This document shows positions 44,057 to 56,383 of a DNA stretch of 64,000 nt, in pieces. The DNA comes from Acholoe squamosa (Eukaryota; Annelida; Polychaeta; Phyllodocida; Polynoidae): the NCBI GenBank assembly GCA_949317995.1, contig OX439040.1, positions 29,242,030 through 29,306,029 of the forward strand, given 5' to 3'. The translations under genes were made by a program, and so were the position numbers. Below the pieces are notes generated by a model that saw nothing but the letters and a program-made list of their open reading frames with translations, ran no database searches and had not been told where the DNA came from. Positions within the stretch are counted from its first letter, which is position 1; each line of letters opens with the position of its first letter.

Positions 44057-45845
44057 TGTAAATTCTACCTCATTTGGATTGACCAGCTCAAATCCAAATT
44101 GGGGTCGATTTACAATTATGAGGCCCGGACGAAAGTTCAATGGGCTATGACCCAATGGGGACCATCCGGCAATCGCCGAAAGTGCCCATTTGAGTCTTGT
44201 CAGCTTGCCCTCACTGGAGAGAAGATGTTTGAGATGAAGCCTCGCTTCGCTCGACATATCGTGGAGCATCACATGCACCACAAGCCACTTCTTCAGTGTG
44301 TAGTCGGAGACCGTCCGAGCAAACTGTGTGACGGCTCGTTTTCCACCAACCGGCGTCGGGACATGGCTCTGCATCTGCAGAAGGCCCATGGTACCGGCCT
44401 GGAAAAGACAAGGAAATGGGCCGTAAAGTGCTTCAACGAGCTCCTACCTAACTGGGCCTCATTGAGCGTAAAAGACGTTAAAGGAACAGGCATTTGAAAC
44501 CGGATTCTGTTCATGGAGGAGTGGCAACCTCTTGGCCTACTTCCAAATCAACTTCTCGCCAACCAAGTTTGGGATGCCCACCGAGGTACACCTGAAGGTG
44601 AAGAAGTGGAGAGGGGACGACAAGCGGGAAAAAGGCAAGGCCCGCTCGAAGGGTCCTAATGGAGGCACAGCCACGGCTACCGGTGCTTCCAAAAGGACCC
44701 GCGCAGACCGATCCGTAAGCCCTACGGGTAACAAGGATCAGCCCAGACCAGCCAACCCAGCTGATTGTCGCCTGTCGGGACAGCAAGTCTCGGCTTTGGA
44801 TATGCCTGGCAACCAGACCCGTAGGGTGGTTAGCCAGGCGGCCACTCCAGCCACCCCAGCACCAACACCCACTGCAACCGAGGAGCAACCCCCGAGTGAA
44901 GCCACTGGCAGTCCGGATGACTGGAGCACATTCTTTGGTGCCCCATCCTGATACGGATCTTGGTGGGCCGGTGAGGGGTCATCCGGCAAGCGCCCCACGT
45001 ATAGTGAATACGCGACGAAGTTCCCTTCAATGGGACCAGCGGGACCCGAATCTCAGGTCCTAACCTCCTTGGGTCGGTCTAAACCCTGGGGTAGGACCCG
45101 AGCTCCCCCGGGCGGCGGCCGAGGCCGAGGAGGTACGACAGTTGAGGGTCCCTCGGTCCCTCCAGCAGGCCCTTCGTCTGTCACTGTGGAGGCCGCCGCG
45201 CCTCCACCGGTTATAGTTCCACCAATGGCCCCTCGGGTGCCCGTTATGGAACTAATCTCAGGTACGCTGTCAGGTCTTCAGGATCCGAACACGTTTGTCG
45301 ATCATCGCGACGTTCAAACGGCGACGATCCAGAATGACCTGATGGCGGAATGGCAGGCATTGCATCGCCAGAAGTCAGTCGACTACTGGCGTACAATGAC
45401 TGAAGCCACCTTCAACCTGGTCTACGAGATCCAGAAGAGGGAGGAAGAGAAGATCCGGGTACAGGAGAGGAAGAATGTCGAGGAGGCAATCCAATCCTGC
45501 CGGCGCCAGCAGTTGGAAGCTGAAAAACTTAAGGAGTTCCACCGTGCTGAGAACGCCGGGTACATCCATAAGTACAAGGAGGCCGACCTCAAGTTCTTCC
45601 TCACGTTCGGGAAGCACCTGGACGAGTGGGACGGCTCTGCGTCGTTCCTTTCCCTCGCTCCGGTTGCTCCACCCAAACCCGAGGCAGTTGACAGTCCGTC
45701 CGCGGGGATGGGCGCACTGAGCTTGGGTACCGAGTCGCTCAGCGAAACCCCAACGCTGCTCTCTGTGAGCAGTTGCAGCAGCTCGGCTTCAGCTGCCCAA
45801 GCGGAGTCGGCTGAGAAGATGGACACTGATCCGGAGGATCTTTAG
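44057..45845 (+). pseudogene. ORF3 (second half) of element B
   Basis: Begins inside ORF3 at KFYLIWIDQLKS, followed by the two-finger Cys/His module (CPFESC, RHIVEHHMHHKP, LQC-x10-C, HLQKAH) at 44168-44390. After a frameshift at about 44490: basic linker (NFSPTKFGMPTEVHLKVKKW), QQVSALDMPGNQT, GPAGPESQVLT (45031), EWQALHRQKSVDYWRTMTEA and the coiled C-terminus DLKFFLTFGKHLDEWDG, ending KMDTDPEDL. A TGA at 44949-44951 stands where A has Arg, so it is a stop in a CGA-type codon. Best copy for the C-terminal half of the family. Confidence 0.82.
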
Positions 45846-46615
45846 GTGTCCATCTGAAGGAATCTGTGGTACCCGAGGGTAAAGGCATTTACCATGCCAG
45901 AGGTTCTTATCCTTATGCTGGACTCGCCGATCTGGAACCAAACCTGCAGCGAAGGTGGACGCTACCCGAAACACAAAAAGGATTACCACACCAAACCGGG
46001 GCTCCATCTTCCCATCTTTATCAGGGCACATCATAACAGCAATGTGGCTTGCCACCACATATATGTCGCCGGGTGGAGCTGCAGACACCAGTTGTTCCAG
46101 ATTCGCCGGAAGTTCGGTATTTTGTACGGGCGATCCTACTACCCTGGTAGGACGCCTATTATCATCAATATTAAAATTTTGTGTAAAGCTATTTTTATAT
46201 AATATTTATATTTTTGTAAACAAACTAAACAAAATTTTTTTCTTTTCGGGTTATTAACCCCACCTCGGGTCGGTTACTACTATTGTAAAATAATGTTAAT
46301 ACCATATCACCACATGTCTATCACTTTTATCACGTCTTTAAACTATAATAACACTGTAACATTGTTACCATTTATCACCTTAGGTCGATGGTGCATAAGG
46401 CGCCACTTCCTAATTGTTATTATTAGTTACTTCGGGTTATATGCGATGATGCCTTATTATGTACATATTATTTATAATGCCCCTTTAATGTTGTATAATC
46501 TATACGAACACCTGTGTATAGACTTACCTATGTAGATATAACTTATTATTGTATAAAGTTAACAATAGGTATTTGTTAAATACACCCAACCCTAGGTATA
46601 GTCTAGTGGGGGTGG
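45846..46615 (+). other. AT-rich 3' non-coding region of element B
   Basis: Non-coding between ORF3 and the 3' LTR, very AT-rich at 46150-46610. It ends in the polypurine tract AGTGGGGGTGG (46605-46615) that primes plus-strand synthesis. Confidence 0.75.
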
Positions 46616-46978
46616 TGTAGGGGCCGGCATCGTTGTATATATATTAGTGCGGTTCATCCGAGAGACGTGTTCGTGTGGTGCTCGTTCCTTCTATGCCAAC
46701 TAGGTGTCGCTTTGCGATACCCGGCTGGTACAAGAGGGGGCAGCACCATGCCTCGTGTCCAGCTTCTACTAAGAAGCCGGACGAGCCGCAGAAGGGGACT
46801 GGACGTAGTCCAGTCAAGACGTGTAACCATAAACAGCTAAAAGGTTAATAAAGTCCTACCCGAGAGGTAGGGGTATCCGGGGCTTTGCCCAACCCGAACT
46901 ACTTGTGTTGTGTTGGTATCTTTAGTGATAAGCAAGCCAACGAGCCACCCAACATATACGTCGATACGAACCATTACA
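46616..46978 (+). mobile_element. 3' LTR of element B
   Basis: 363 bp, TGTAGGGGCCGG to CCATTACA, close relative of the LTR of element A. It carries AATAAA in TTAATAAAGTC (about 46848). Confidence 0.93.
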
Positions 46979-47480
46979 AAAGTAATCCGCCTATACCGGA
47001 ATACACTGCTGCGGTTGAGTCCAGTCGAATGGACTCCGATTACGAATATATCTCAGATGATAATGGAGAATATATCGGATCAGTACAAATTGCCGGTAAA
47101 TACTATCGGCAGAAAAGGTACCGAAAGGGAGGTTTCAAGAAGAAAACGAACTTCCAGAAACCCATAGGGTATGCATTACCCATAGCACTTCAGCTAGAGG
47201 TGCCGCAGAAACCGGTAGCACAATTACCGGTACCACAGTTACCCACATTCTCTACTCCTCAGGTGGCAGTGTCAACTGCTCAGGGAGATTTTATGGAGAA
47301 TCTGGTTACTTGGTTGACGAATGCTCTGCGACGCCCAAGGGTGGATAAGTCTCAGAGAAGGTGTTACAGGCCATTTCGCTGCCGAATGTGTGGCAGAGAA
47401 AGCGGTGTATAGAGCACGGATGAGTTTTTCTACCAGGATAAGGAAAACTAGGGGGGGATTCTGTTACGGGCAAGCAACAG
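46979..47480 (+). pseudogene. gag: Gag capsid-nucleocapsid end of element C
   Basis: After element B the frame reads SNPPIPEYTAAVESSRMDSD, IGSVQIAGKYYRQKRY, a Pro/Val/Gln-rich linker and a degenerate zinc knuckle. The C-terminal half (GHFAAECVAEK) is visible in another frame, while the first two cysteines are not, so the knuckle is damaged. Confidence 0.75.
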
Positions 47481-47561
47481 GATCCCAGAAAAGTCACTTG
47501 CCATGATACCACCAGCAGTGGTGCAGATCTGAATGGAGTAACACATTCGCCCAATACTGAG

Positions 47562-48149
47562 GTGGTAGAGGAGCCCGCTCAGGAGATTGGGGAATCCGGT
47601 ATAACAAGTGCCCAGGGAGCACAGGGGAAACCCGATACCGGATTGGAGGTAGGAGGTCATTTCTTGGCCAGAGTTGGTAATGCTCACCTACCCCCGGGCC
47701 ATCCTTGTCTGGAATACTTAAAAGGATGTGGACGGAACCCGGGTGCGAATAATGAGGATTCTGCAATAACTGATGTACCTTCCATGTTGCATGGAAGGCG
47801 GTGGTATGTTTCGCTTAATATCAATGGAAGACCCGCTGAATTCCTAGTCGATACGGGAGCTAGCCATTCCTGTGTCTCTCGGAAGATAGCGGATCTTATA
47901 TCGGATGTGCGCGATACTCTCCTATTGGGAGGAAACGCCCAAACGGCCGACGGTAGTAAGATGCAAACATATGGTAGGATGTGTGTGAAATTGCAATTTG
48001 AGGGTACTCAGGAGTATGTGATAACCACTACGATTGCCGGTATAGCGGATGAGGGGATATTAGGATTGGACTTTGCGGCCCTGCATGGAGCAGTCTTGGA
48101 CCCGAGAACGGGTGAGCAGCTAAGTGTGTGGAGCATCCTTATCCTGTGA
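47562..48149 (+). pseudogene. pol: Protease of element C
   Basis: WYVSLNINGRPAEFLVDTGAS holds the retropepsin Asp-Thr-Gly, followed by DGSKMQTYGRMCVKLQF and DEGILGLDFAALHG. Upstream is a polar linker. A one-base shift near 48120 separates it from the RT frame that starts with PYPVKVQCVLRQV. Confidence 0.93.
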
Positions 48150-49021
48150 AAGTACAATGTGTATTAAGACAAGTTAGCAGTGTGGCGTCCGTCGCTCAGA
48201 CTGTAAAGATTCCTCCGGGAGTGGCCTGTGATGTTCTGGTCCGGAGTAATTCCGAGTTAAGGAACCAGGATGCAGTAATTGAGCCAGATACCATTATGCT
48301 GGCTGGTATAGGATTGGAATCGGTTGACACGATAGTGGCCAATGGGGCTGGGTCAGTCGTACCGGTTTCCAACACCGGTAACAGGACATTATATTTGGAT
48401 AAGGGATCCATTTTTGGTACCGTTACATTGGCTGAAACAGTGACTAGTTGTTCCCTGAACCTTTCGGTTGAAACGGTTGAACAGGGATGGACCGAAGATT
48501 TGAAGAAAATGTATGAGGATACGAGTTTAGAAGATCCTTCGCAGAAAGAAACGCTTAAAGAATTATTGATTAAGTATCAGAAAGCGTTTGCCGCTCCGGG
48601 TGAACCACTCGGGAAGACTACGAAGGTATTACATACCATTGATACGGGAGAGGCGCTGCCCTTTAAGATCCCGTATCGGAGGCTACCCCTACCTAAGAAA
48701 AGGGTAGCGGAAGCGGAAATAGCTAAGATGTTAGAACGGAATGTAATAGTTCCATCTAGCAGTCCTTGGAGTAGTCCGGTATGTATGGTGACTAAAAAGG
48801 ATGGGTCTATCCGATTCTGTATAGACTATAGGAAATTAAATGGTTTAACGAAGAAAAATTCGTACCCATTGCCAAGGATTGATGAGACAATCGATTCCTT
48901 GGGAGGTAATAAATGGTTTTGTACCCTGGACTTGCAGTCCGGATACTGGCAAGTAGGAATGAATCCGGATGATATGGAAAAGACAGCTTTTTCAAGTCAT
49001 AAAGGGTCTGTTCCAGTATAA
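48128..49021 (+). pseudogene. pol: Reverse transcriptase of element C, first part
   Basis: Linker (VASVAQTVKIPPGVACDV), then RT: SPWSSPVCMVTKKDGSIRFC, YRKLNGLTKKNSYPLPRIDE, and the first catalytic Asp in TLDLQSGYWQVGM. The frame is lost at KTAFSSHKG by an extra base present in the repeated units that follow. Confidence 0.93.
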
Positions 49022-50386
49022 TGTTATGCCCTTTGGCTTATGTAATGCTCCGGCAACCTTTGAGGCCATGATGGAGACACTTCTGAGTGATCTGTTATGG
49101 AAAAGGTGCCTCGTTTACCTTGATGATGTTATAGTATTCGGTAAAACATTTGACGAATGCTTACACAACCTCAAGCTAGTTTTAGAAAGTTTTAAACTTT
49201 CCTTCCTTGGGAGGTAATAAATGGTTTTGTACCCTGGACTTGCAGTCCGGATACTGGCAAGTAGGAATGAACCCGGATGATATGGAAAAGACAGCTGTTC
49301 CAGTATAATGTTATGCCCTTTGGCTTATGTAATGCTCCGGCAACCTTTGAGGCCATGATGGAGACACTTCTGAGTGATCTGTTATGGAAAAGGTGCCTCG
49401 TTTACCTTGATGATGTTATAGTATTCGGTAAAACATTTGACGAATGCTTACACAACCTCAAGCTAGTTTTAGAAAGTTTTAAACTTTCCTTCCTTGGGAG
49501 GTAATAAATGGTTTTGTACCCTGGACTTGCAGTCCGGATACTGGCAAGTAGGAATGAACCCGGATGATATGGAAAAGACAGCTGTTCCAGTATAATGTTA
49601 TGCCCTTTGGCTTATGTAATGCTCCGGCAACCTTTGAGGCCATGATGGAGACACTTCTGAGTGATCTGTTATGGAAAAGTTGCCTCGTTTACCTTGATGA
49701 TGTTATAGTATTCGGTAAAACATTTGATGAATGCTTACACAACCTCAAGCTAGTTTTAGAAAGTTTTAAACTTTCCTTCCTTGGGAGGTAATAAATGGTT
49801 TTGTACCCTGGACTTGCAGTCCGGATACTGGCAAGTAGGAATGAATCCGGATGATATGGAAAAGACAGCTTTTTCAAGTCATAAAGGGTCTGTTCCAGTA
49901 TAATGTTATGCCCTTTGGCTTATGTAATGCTCCGGCAACCTTTGAGGCCATGATGGAGACACTTCTGAGTGATCTGTTATGGAAAAGTTGCCTCGTTTAC
50001 CTTGATGATGTTATAGTATTCGGTAAAACATTTGATGAATGCTTACACAACCTCAAGCTAGTTTTAGAAAGTTTTAAACTTTCCTTCCTTGGGAGGTAAT
50101 AAATGGTTTTGTACCCTGGACTTGCAGTCCGGATACTGGCAAGTAGGAATGAATCCGGATGATATGGAAAAGACAGCTTTTTCAAGTCATAAAGGGTCTG
50201 TTCCAGTATAATGTTATGCCCTTTGGCTTATGTAATGCTCCGGCAACCTTTGAGGCCATGATGGAGACACTTCTGAGTGATCTGTTATGGAAAAGGTGCC
50301 TCGTTTACCTTGATGATGTTATAGTATTCGGTAAAACATTTGACGAATGCTTACACAACCTCAAGCTAGTTTTAGAAAGTTTTAAA
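48901..50386 (+). repeat. pol: RT core amplified in five tandem copies
   Basis: GGGAGGTAATAAATGG recurs at 48901, 49209, 49496, 49783 and 50091 (spacings 308, 287, 287, 308). Each unit codes the RT palm from LGGNKWFCTLDLQSGYWQ through MPFGLCNAPATFEAMME to LVYLDDVIVFG and stops at ESFKL, joined to the next by SFLGR in the shifted frame. The 287-bp units lack 21 bp (TTTCAAGTCATAAAGGG region). Only the last copy continues into KPKKCNLF. Copies are nearly identical, so amplification is recent or an assembly error. Confidence 0.93.
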
Positions 50387-51574
50387 CTTAAACCTAAGAA
50401 ATGTAATTTGTTCAAAACGTCCATAAATTATTTGGGCCGAATAATATCTGATGACGGAATAAAAGCTGATCCTGAGAAAATTCAGGCAGTAACGGACTGG
50501 GGTGTACCGAAAAATCCAAAGGAAGTGAGGTCATTCTTGGGATTCTGTTCATATTACAGAGACTTTATACCGAACTATTCTCGGGTAAGTTATCCCTTAC
50601 AAATCTTAACAACATGGACCCCAGGTAGTAGAAAGGAGAAGTTCCCATGGGGAACCGAACAGGAACAAGCTTTCCAACAATTAAAAGCCTTGTTCACGAG
50701 TACTCCAGTACTGCAATACCCATCCGAGGATGGGCATTTCATACTGGATACGGATGCTAGCAATGAAAGTATCGGAGCAGCCCTTTCCCAAGTCCAAGGT
50801 GGAGTGGAGGTTCCGATTGCATTCGCTAGTAATACACTGAGTAAAACGCAGCGAAATTATTGCACAACTAAACATGAATTATTAGCTGTCGTTGTGTATA
50901 CCAAAAAGTTTAAACACTTCTTATGGGGAACTAACTTTACATTACGTACGGATCATTCCTCCTTAAGATGGTTATTAAACTTTCGGGATGCCGAAGGAAT
51001 GATAGGGAGATGGCTAGCCCATCTGTCAGAATTCGGACAAGAAAATAGCCAGATACAGCATCGTGCCGGAAATAAGCACGTGAATGCTGATGCCTTATCC
51101 CGAATACCAATTTGGAAATGTGACAATCCGAATTGTACTGATTGTGGGATCCATAGAGCAGTAGCAGCCTCGATTCGAATTCCTTTCGAAACACGTATTG
51201 GCAGTGTCCTGGATTGGTCCTTAGAAACCATAAGGAACTTCCAGGAAGCTGACTCGGTTACTACTAGGCTCCTACGATTAGTACCAAAGGGTATATGTCC
51301 AGCTAGGCCGATAGCCTCGCTGGAGAATAGGGAAATGAGAAGATTTCTAGCTCAATGGACGGAGTTGGAGGTCAAGAGAGGAATACTGTACCGCTGGAAA
51401 CCATGTAACAATGGCGGAAAGCAGATACAAGTTGTCGTTCCATCTGCCATGCGTAGAGACATCATGTATTATTGTCACGGACACAGAACAAGTGGTCACT
51501 TTGGGAAGAAACGATCTTTAGCTCGTCTCTCAAAAAGATACTACTGGCCGGGTATGTCGCAGGACTTACTCTGA
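50387..51574 (+). pseudogene. pol: RT thumb, RNase H and integrase zinc region of element C
   Basis: INYLGRIISDDGIKADPEKI and FLGFCSYYRDFIPNYSR (thumb and connection), RNase H ILDTDASNESIGAALSQ, NYCTTKHELLAVVV, LRTDHSSLRWLL, HVNADALSRIP, and integrase H2C2 YCHGHRTSGHFGKKR. TGA at 51572-51574 interrupts the frame; the following WVASCPDCCKNKPG completes the zinc site. The same frame continues from 51575. Confidence 0.93.
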
Positions 51575-52822
51575 TGGGTGGCTAGTTGTCCGGATTGTTG
51601 TAAAAACAAACCCGGACAAGGACCCGGTAAGTTGCCCTTATCCCAAGAACTATTCGGGGTACGGTTCGCCCGAATAGGAGTTGATATCATTAGCGGATTA
51701 AATAAAACGCCGAATGACAATACGTGCATGATGGTAGTGTGTGACTATTATACCAAGTATACTAAAGTCTTCCCACTGCCGGACCATAAGGCTGTTACTT
51801 GTGCGGAAGCTTTTGTGAAGGGTTGGGTACTAACCTTTGGGGTGCCCTTAATGCTTCACAGTGATCAGGGAAGGGAATTCGAATCAAATCTCTGGCAGAG
51901 TATGTGTGAATATCTCGCCATCTGTAAAACCAGGACCAATCCGTATCGTCCACAAAGTGATGGACTAGTAGAAAGGTTCAATAGAACCCTTATACAAGTC
52001 CTAAAGTCACTTGTAAATGACAATATGGATGATTGGGATGAACAATGCGACTTTGTAACACACGCTTACAATGGCACTGTTCATTTGAGTACCAACTGTT
52101 CCCCAAATTTATTAGTATTTGGAGAAGATTTAATAATGCCAGCAGATTTGGTGTTTGGTGTTGTCGGAATGAATCCGGAATTACCTTGCCAGGTAGTTTT
52201 TGTGGAAGCATTACGAGACAGGTTTAAAAAGGCATATGAAGTGGTTCGTCTAGAATTACATAAAAGTGCCCGCTGGCAAAAAGCCGGATACGATACGGGT
52301 TTAAAGGTAAGACACTTTAAACCCGGAGATTGTGTTTTACGATTACATGAACCCCTTAGACATGTTAAACTGGCATCCAATTGGGATGGTCCGTTTACAG
52401 TAACTACTGTGATTAGTGATTGTACGGTATTGATACAATCCGGTATAGGAAGGGTGTACAAATCCAATATAGATAGGTTACGTCCTTGGTTAGGAACAGA
52501 AAACTCTGACGAGAAATATGGGGAAGGTTCCAAATCCATATCAAATATGGATAGGGTACCCTGGTTAAAGAAATTACCAAGTAGAGGTCCCGGGAGACTG
52601 AGAAACGTACCGGATAAAACCGTAATGCCAGCGCCAACACCATCTCGGCGCGGTGTAGGAAAAAAAGTCTCGACGGGTGCAGGCGGACTGAACAGGAAAG
52701 GGAAATTGTTGGCTACGAAATCCCTAGAGAAGGCTCGGAAGTCTGCCAGGTTGAATAAGGGAGCTGGAGACGGTGTAATGCTCCGTCGCAGTCCACGACT
52801 TGCCAGGGCTGCAGTGACCTAA
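51575..52822 (+). pseudogene. pol: Integrase of element C
   Basis: CPDCC ends the zinc-binding region. DDE core: GVDIISGLNK, LHSDQGREFES, PQSDGLVERFNRT. It is followed by ASNWDGPFTVTTVISD (GPY/F module) and a basic Arg/Lys-rich tail to 52822. The core is intact in one frame of 414 codons. The in-frame TGA just upstream separates it from the rest of pol. Confidence 0.95.
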
Positions 52823-53322
52823 CCCGTTACACAACGAGTGTATCGTCCTGTAATCCGTTATATGTTGTACTTTGTTTAACGGTTCGCTATAGGTTGCTGT
52901 TATGGACTCCGGGAGACGTACCAGTTGGTATTGGATGAAAAATTCAATGGGTAAGTAAAGACTACCCATAAAGGCTCCATATGAATCCCTCGAGAGTCTC
53001 CCGAAGATGAGCGATAATGGCAGAACTGTACGGGTTGTCATTTGTTTATATGTATCGCACATGTTGTGTGACGTCACGTTGGCTACTCGCGTATGACCTC
53101 TCGTGACTGCGGGTAAGTGACGTCAACCACGAGAATTCGGCCATATTGGATTGAGCGGGCGAGGGAAAAAGACCTAGTCATTGGTACGTTTTTTCTGGCC
53201 ATTTCCGATTGAATAGAAAAAAACCAGCAAGATCTTCTAGCGCAGGGGAGGATGAACACCGAGTAGGTGAGTGTTCGGTGGGGAGACAGAGAAGCTACCC
53301 CAGAAGTTGTCTTCTCAGCTGA
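52823..53322 (+). other. Spacer between pol and ORF3 of element C
   Basis: No coding frame. It contains CpG-containing stretches (GTGACGTCA occurs twice, near 53070 and 53120), which resemble a CREB-type site and might drive a separate ORF3 RNA; no start-site evidence exists. Confidence 0.4.
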
Positions 53323-56300
53323 ATGGCTGAGAAAACCGTGGTGGAGTCTAAGCGGTCCGGCGAGCCGGATCACTTGACTCCAGATAGTGTCCTCCCAGAT
53401 GCCGATTTACAGCAAGGCCCACAGCCTTCGTCCCCGGTTACCCAGCGGGAGGAAGAGATGATGGAGTTCGACGATGATCTCGAGAACTTCAACTTGGGGA
53501 AAAACAGCAGACCGGTTTCACCGTTACCGTCTTCCCCAGGCGACAACAGTGCAGGGGGGATCGCCCTCCTGCACCGGATTTGTCACCCGAGACGATGGGG
53601 GAATCCGGTGAAGCCACCGGTAACCCGACTACCAGCAGTTGTGCGGATGACTGCAGTGAAAACCCGAATGACGGATTTCGAACCCTTGGGCGCCACAGAG
53701 TGAGCGAGAACTACTATCCATCTTATGATGGTAGGTACCTCTTCGTTCACCCGAACTTGATGAGGACGGATGAAGACGGTCGTCATATTCTGATTGACCC
53801 GGAAGTCCGACGGAGTATTTTGGAGGTTATACCAAACCACATATACTCGGAAATCCCTCAGGAATGGCTGACGGATTACGGATGGCTTCAGCGGGGACTT
53901 ATGGTCCACCAAGAATTCCGGAGGGCAGTATATGATGCTGCTATGACACTGGAGCTTGACCTCATGCCACGACCCGATCGTAGCACATGGGGTATCGATG
54001 ACCTTAAACAGGTAGATTGGGTCGAGCTTTTTGTACGGTTCGAAAGCTACTGTTACCCGAATCCGGATTCTCACGAGACGTCCTTATTGAACGTCGCTGA
54101 GTACCGGAGAGCTGCTGCTGCGTTTGATTCCTGGTCTACTGGTTACACCCTCCAGGAATCCGACATTGAAAAGTGTCGGAAGTCGAGCCTATTAACATGG
54201 ACTCGACCCGAACTTATCCGACGTCTCATCCGGGAACAAATGGAGGATGAGCGAGCCGCAGCCAAAGCGAGCCATGAGGAGAGTGAGAGGAAGCGTCTGG
54301 ATGACGAAGCCGCTATAGCTCCTCCGATTAAGAAGATTGTCATCACCGGCAAACGGGAGGACTCCTCACATAAAAGTACTCGTGCGGGAAAATCGACTCC
54401 TAAGCCCAGAGCCAAAGAGTCGGAAACACCCGCAGACACTGACGACGGGAGCTGGACTAAAACCCAGTCGGAACGTCAGCGGAAGGCTGAACTCTGGAAA
54501 CTTAAAAACCTTCCGGATTCGGCCATAATAGAACGATGAAACAGAGCCCCCGAACCCGTAGAATCTATGGATGTAGAGGAATCTGTTTCCGAATCGAATG
54601 TCTCGGATGAGTCGGACGACAACATTGTCCCGCCAACTCTATCCGATGCGGACAGATGGGCCAACGCTAAAGGGGGTTTTTAGGACCGTATCCCTACTAG
54701 CATGGAGGATTGTGTCACTGGTGTCACCAAAAAGGGTACGGTAAAATATGCCTGCCCAAAACGGTACAACAAGAACGGTAATTCCGACGATGAGGACTGG
54801 ATGCGTCTGACCGACAGCGATCCAGTCCCGAATAAGATGTACCAGAGTATCTGGCTCTTACTGAACAATTGTGCCGACACATATTATAGTCAGGTGCAGA
54901 AAAAGAAACTGCGGTGGGCCTTGGATAAATGGTACTCCAAGACCCGGAAGACATGCCCCTTCTCCATCTGTATGGATAAAAGCGACATGGAGCAGGAACG
55001 CGTCTGGGATACCCAGATCCGGTTCCAGCCCCACCTGGTGGAGGAGCATATGCACCACCACCCCGAGTACTCGTGTAATCCAGACGAGGGCAAGAAGAGT
55101 GCTAAATGCACTAAAAGTGTGAGTTATAAACGCCGGGGTGACTTATGTCGCCACGGAAAGATGGCTCACGCAGACAGACTCAACAAGGCCCGTGACCAAG
55201 TTATGGTGCTGCACAAAGAACTCATGGTAGAGTTCCGAAAAATGGATAATGAGCGTTGGGCGAACGTGAAGCCGAGTGATCAATCATTTGGCACCACGGA
55301 CACCACGCACGGTAAAAAGCTCGTGGCGAGATTTGTTCTCACTGAGGGCCGATGTAAACTGGACCTCCACGATGAAGAGTGGAATGAGTGCTGCAACTCC
55401 GGGAGGAAGCCAGTTCAATCCGGACGCAGCAGGAAAGATGTCAGACGGGAGGGATCCCCGAGACTTCCGGATGGTACCCACAGCCGGATAGACCGATCAA
55501 GGTGACCGCTGGACCATCATGATGCGGAGAAATCTTCGAAAGAAGTGACCTTCAAACACCCGTCACAGGTGTTAAGGGGCGCTTCCGGCAGGCCTAGTTC
55601 GTATAAGGCCGCTGCTGAAGCCACACCTGGCAAGCTTGATTCCAGCCAATTCCCCGACTTGGGAGGACATGGCCCGGAGAGTCAAGTACTGACACCCGGT
55701 AACAAGGGTAAACTGCGCCGGAAGCCGTCTGCAGCAGCAGGCAGTCCTATCGCTGGAGGTATTTATAAACCCCTCACCAGCGACGAACAAATTCAGCATT
55801 ATCTGAAGTTGGGATTGCAGGTACACCTCCCCCCTACCCCGGATGGTGTACCTTTTGTTCACGTGGGACCAGACCAACCCGGGCCTGCTCCCATTCCGAA
55901 AGCTGTGGTTAGTACTGAGAAAACTAACCCAACTGCTCCACAAGCACCCGCTAAAGTGGAGAAGGAACCCCCCAAAGCGCCGAAGGACAAAATTGTCGTT
56001 CGTTGTGGTAGGGTGGACACCTGGTTCGCAACTGTCGAACCAAAAAAGCTGAAGTCCAGAGCACCATCTACCAGACGTGGGAAGGACTTCAACGTCAGAG
56101 GGCCATAGCATTCCATCAAGTAATGATTAATGACACTCTGATGTGTTTCCGGGAGCTGCATGAAGCCGAGAAGGATCGTGTGGAGAAACAGGTCAAAGAA
56201 AAAGCACAAAAGAAATCAGATTGTGCCGTCCACGTCCTGAAAAAGAAATTGGACGCGGAAGAGATGAAGAATGTCCAACTTCATAGTAAGTTTATGACGG

Positions 56301-56383
56301 TCTTCGGTGTCAATCTCGACGAGTGGGATGGCACAAAGGAAGATGCTTTGCGGTTGCTGAAAGATAAATATGGCAAAAAGTAA
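53323..56383 (+). pseudogene. ORF3 of element C
   Basis: Starts at ATG 53323 (MAEKTVVESKRSGEPD, acidic Pro/Ser head). It shifts frame within a G run at about 53556 and continues to 56108 in one frame with three internal stops (54539, 54682, 55505). A last shift leads to the C-terminus at 56383. Segments: IPQEWLTDYGWLQRGLM domain (53850), SDDEDWM (54783), two-finger module (CPFSIC, HLVEEHMHHHP, SC-x10-C, RHGKMAH; 54955-55175), GHGPESQVLTPG (55670), coiled C-terminus with FMTVFGVNLDEWDG (56290). Same segment order as A and B. Confidence 0.75.

Larger units (their letters stand above)
44005..46978 (+). mobile_element. Element B: deletion derivative of the A family inside gag of C
   Basis: It has a 55-bp remnant of the left LTR (44005-44059), the second half of ORF3 (44057-45845), an AT-rich 3' region and a full right LTR (46616-46978). 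AAAG lies at 44000-44003 and 46979-46982, with one extra G at 44004. Removing the insert restores the capsid frame of element C. All of gag, pol and the first half of ORF3 are deleted; left LTR and ORF3 join at a short GT overlap. Confidence 0.93.
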
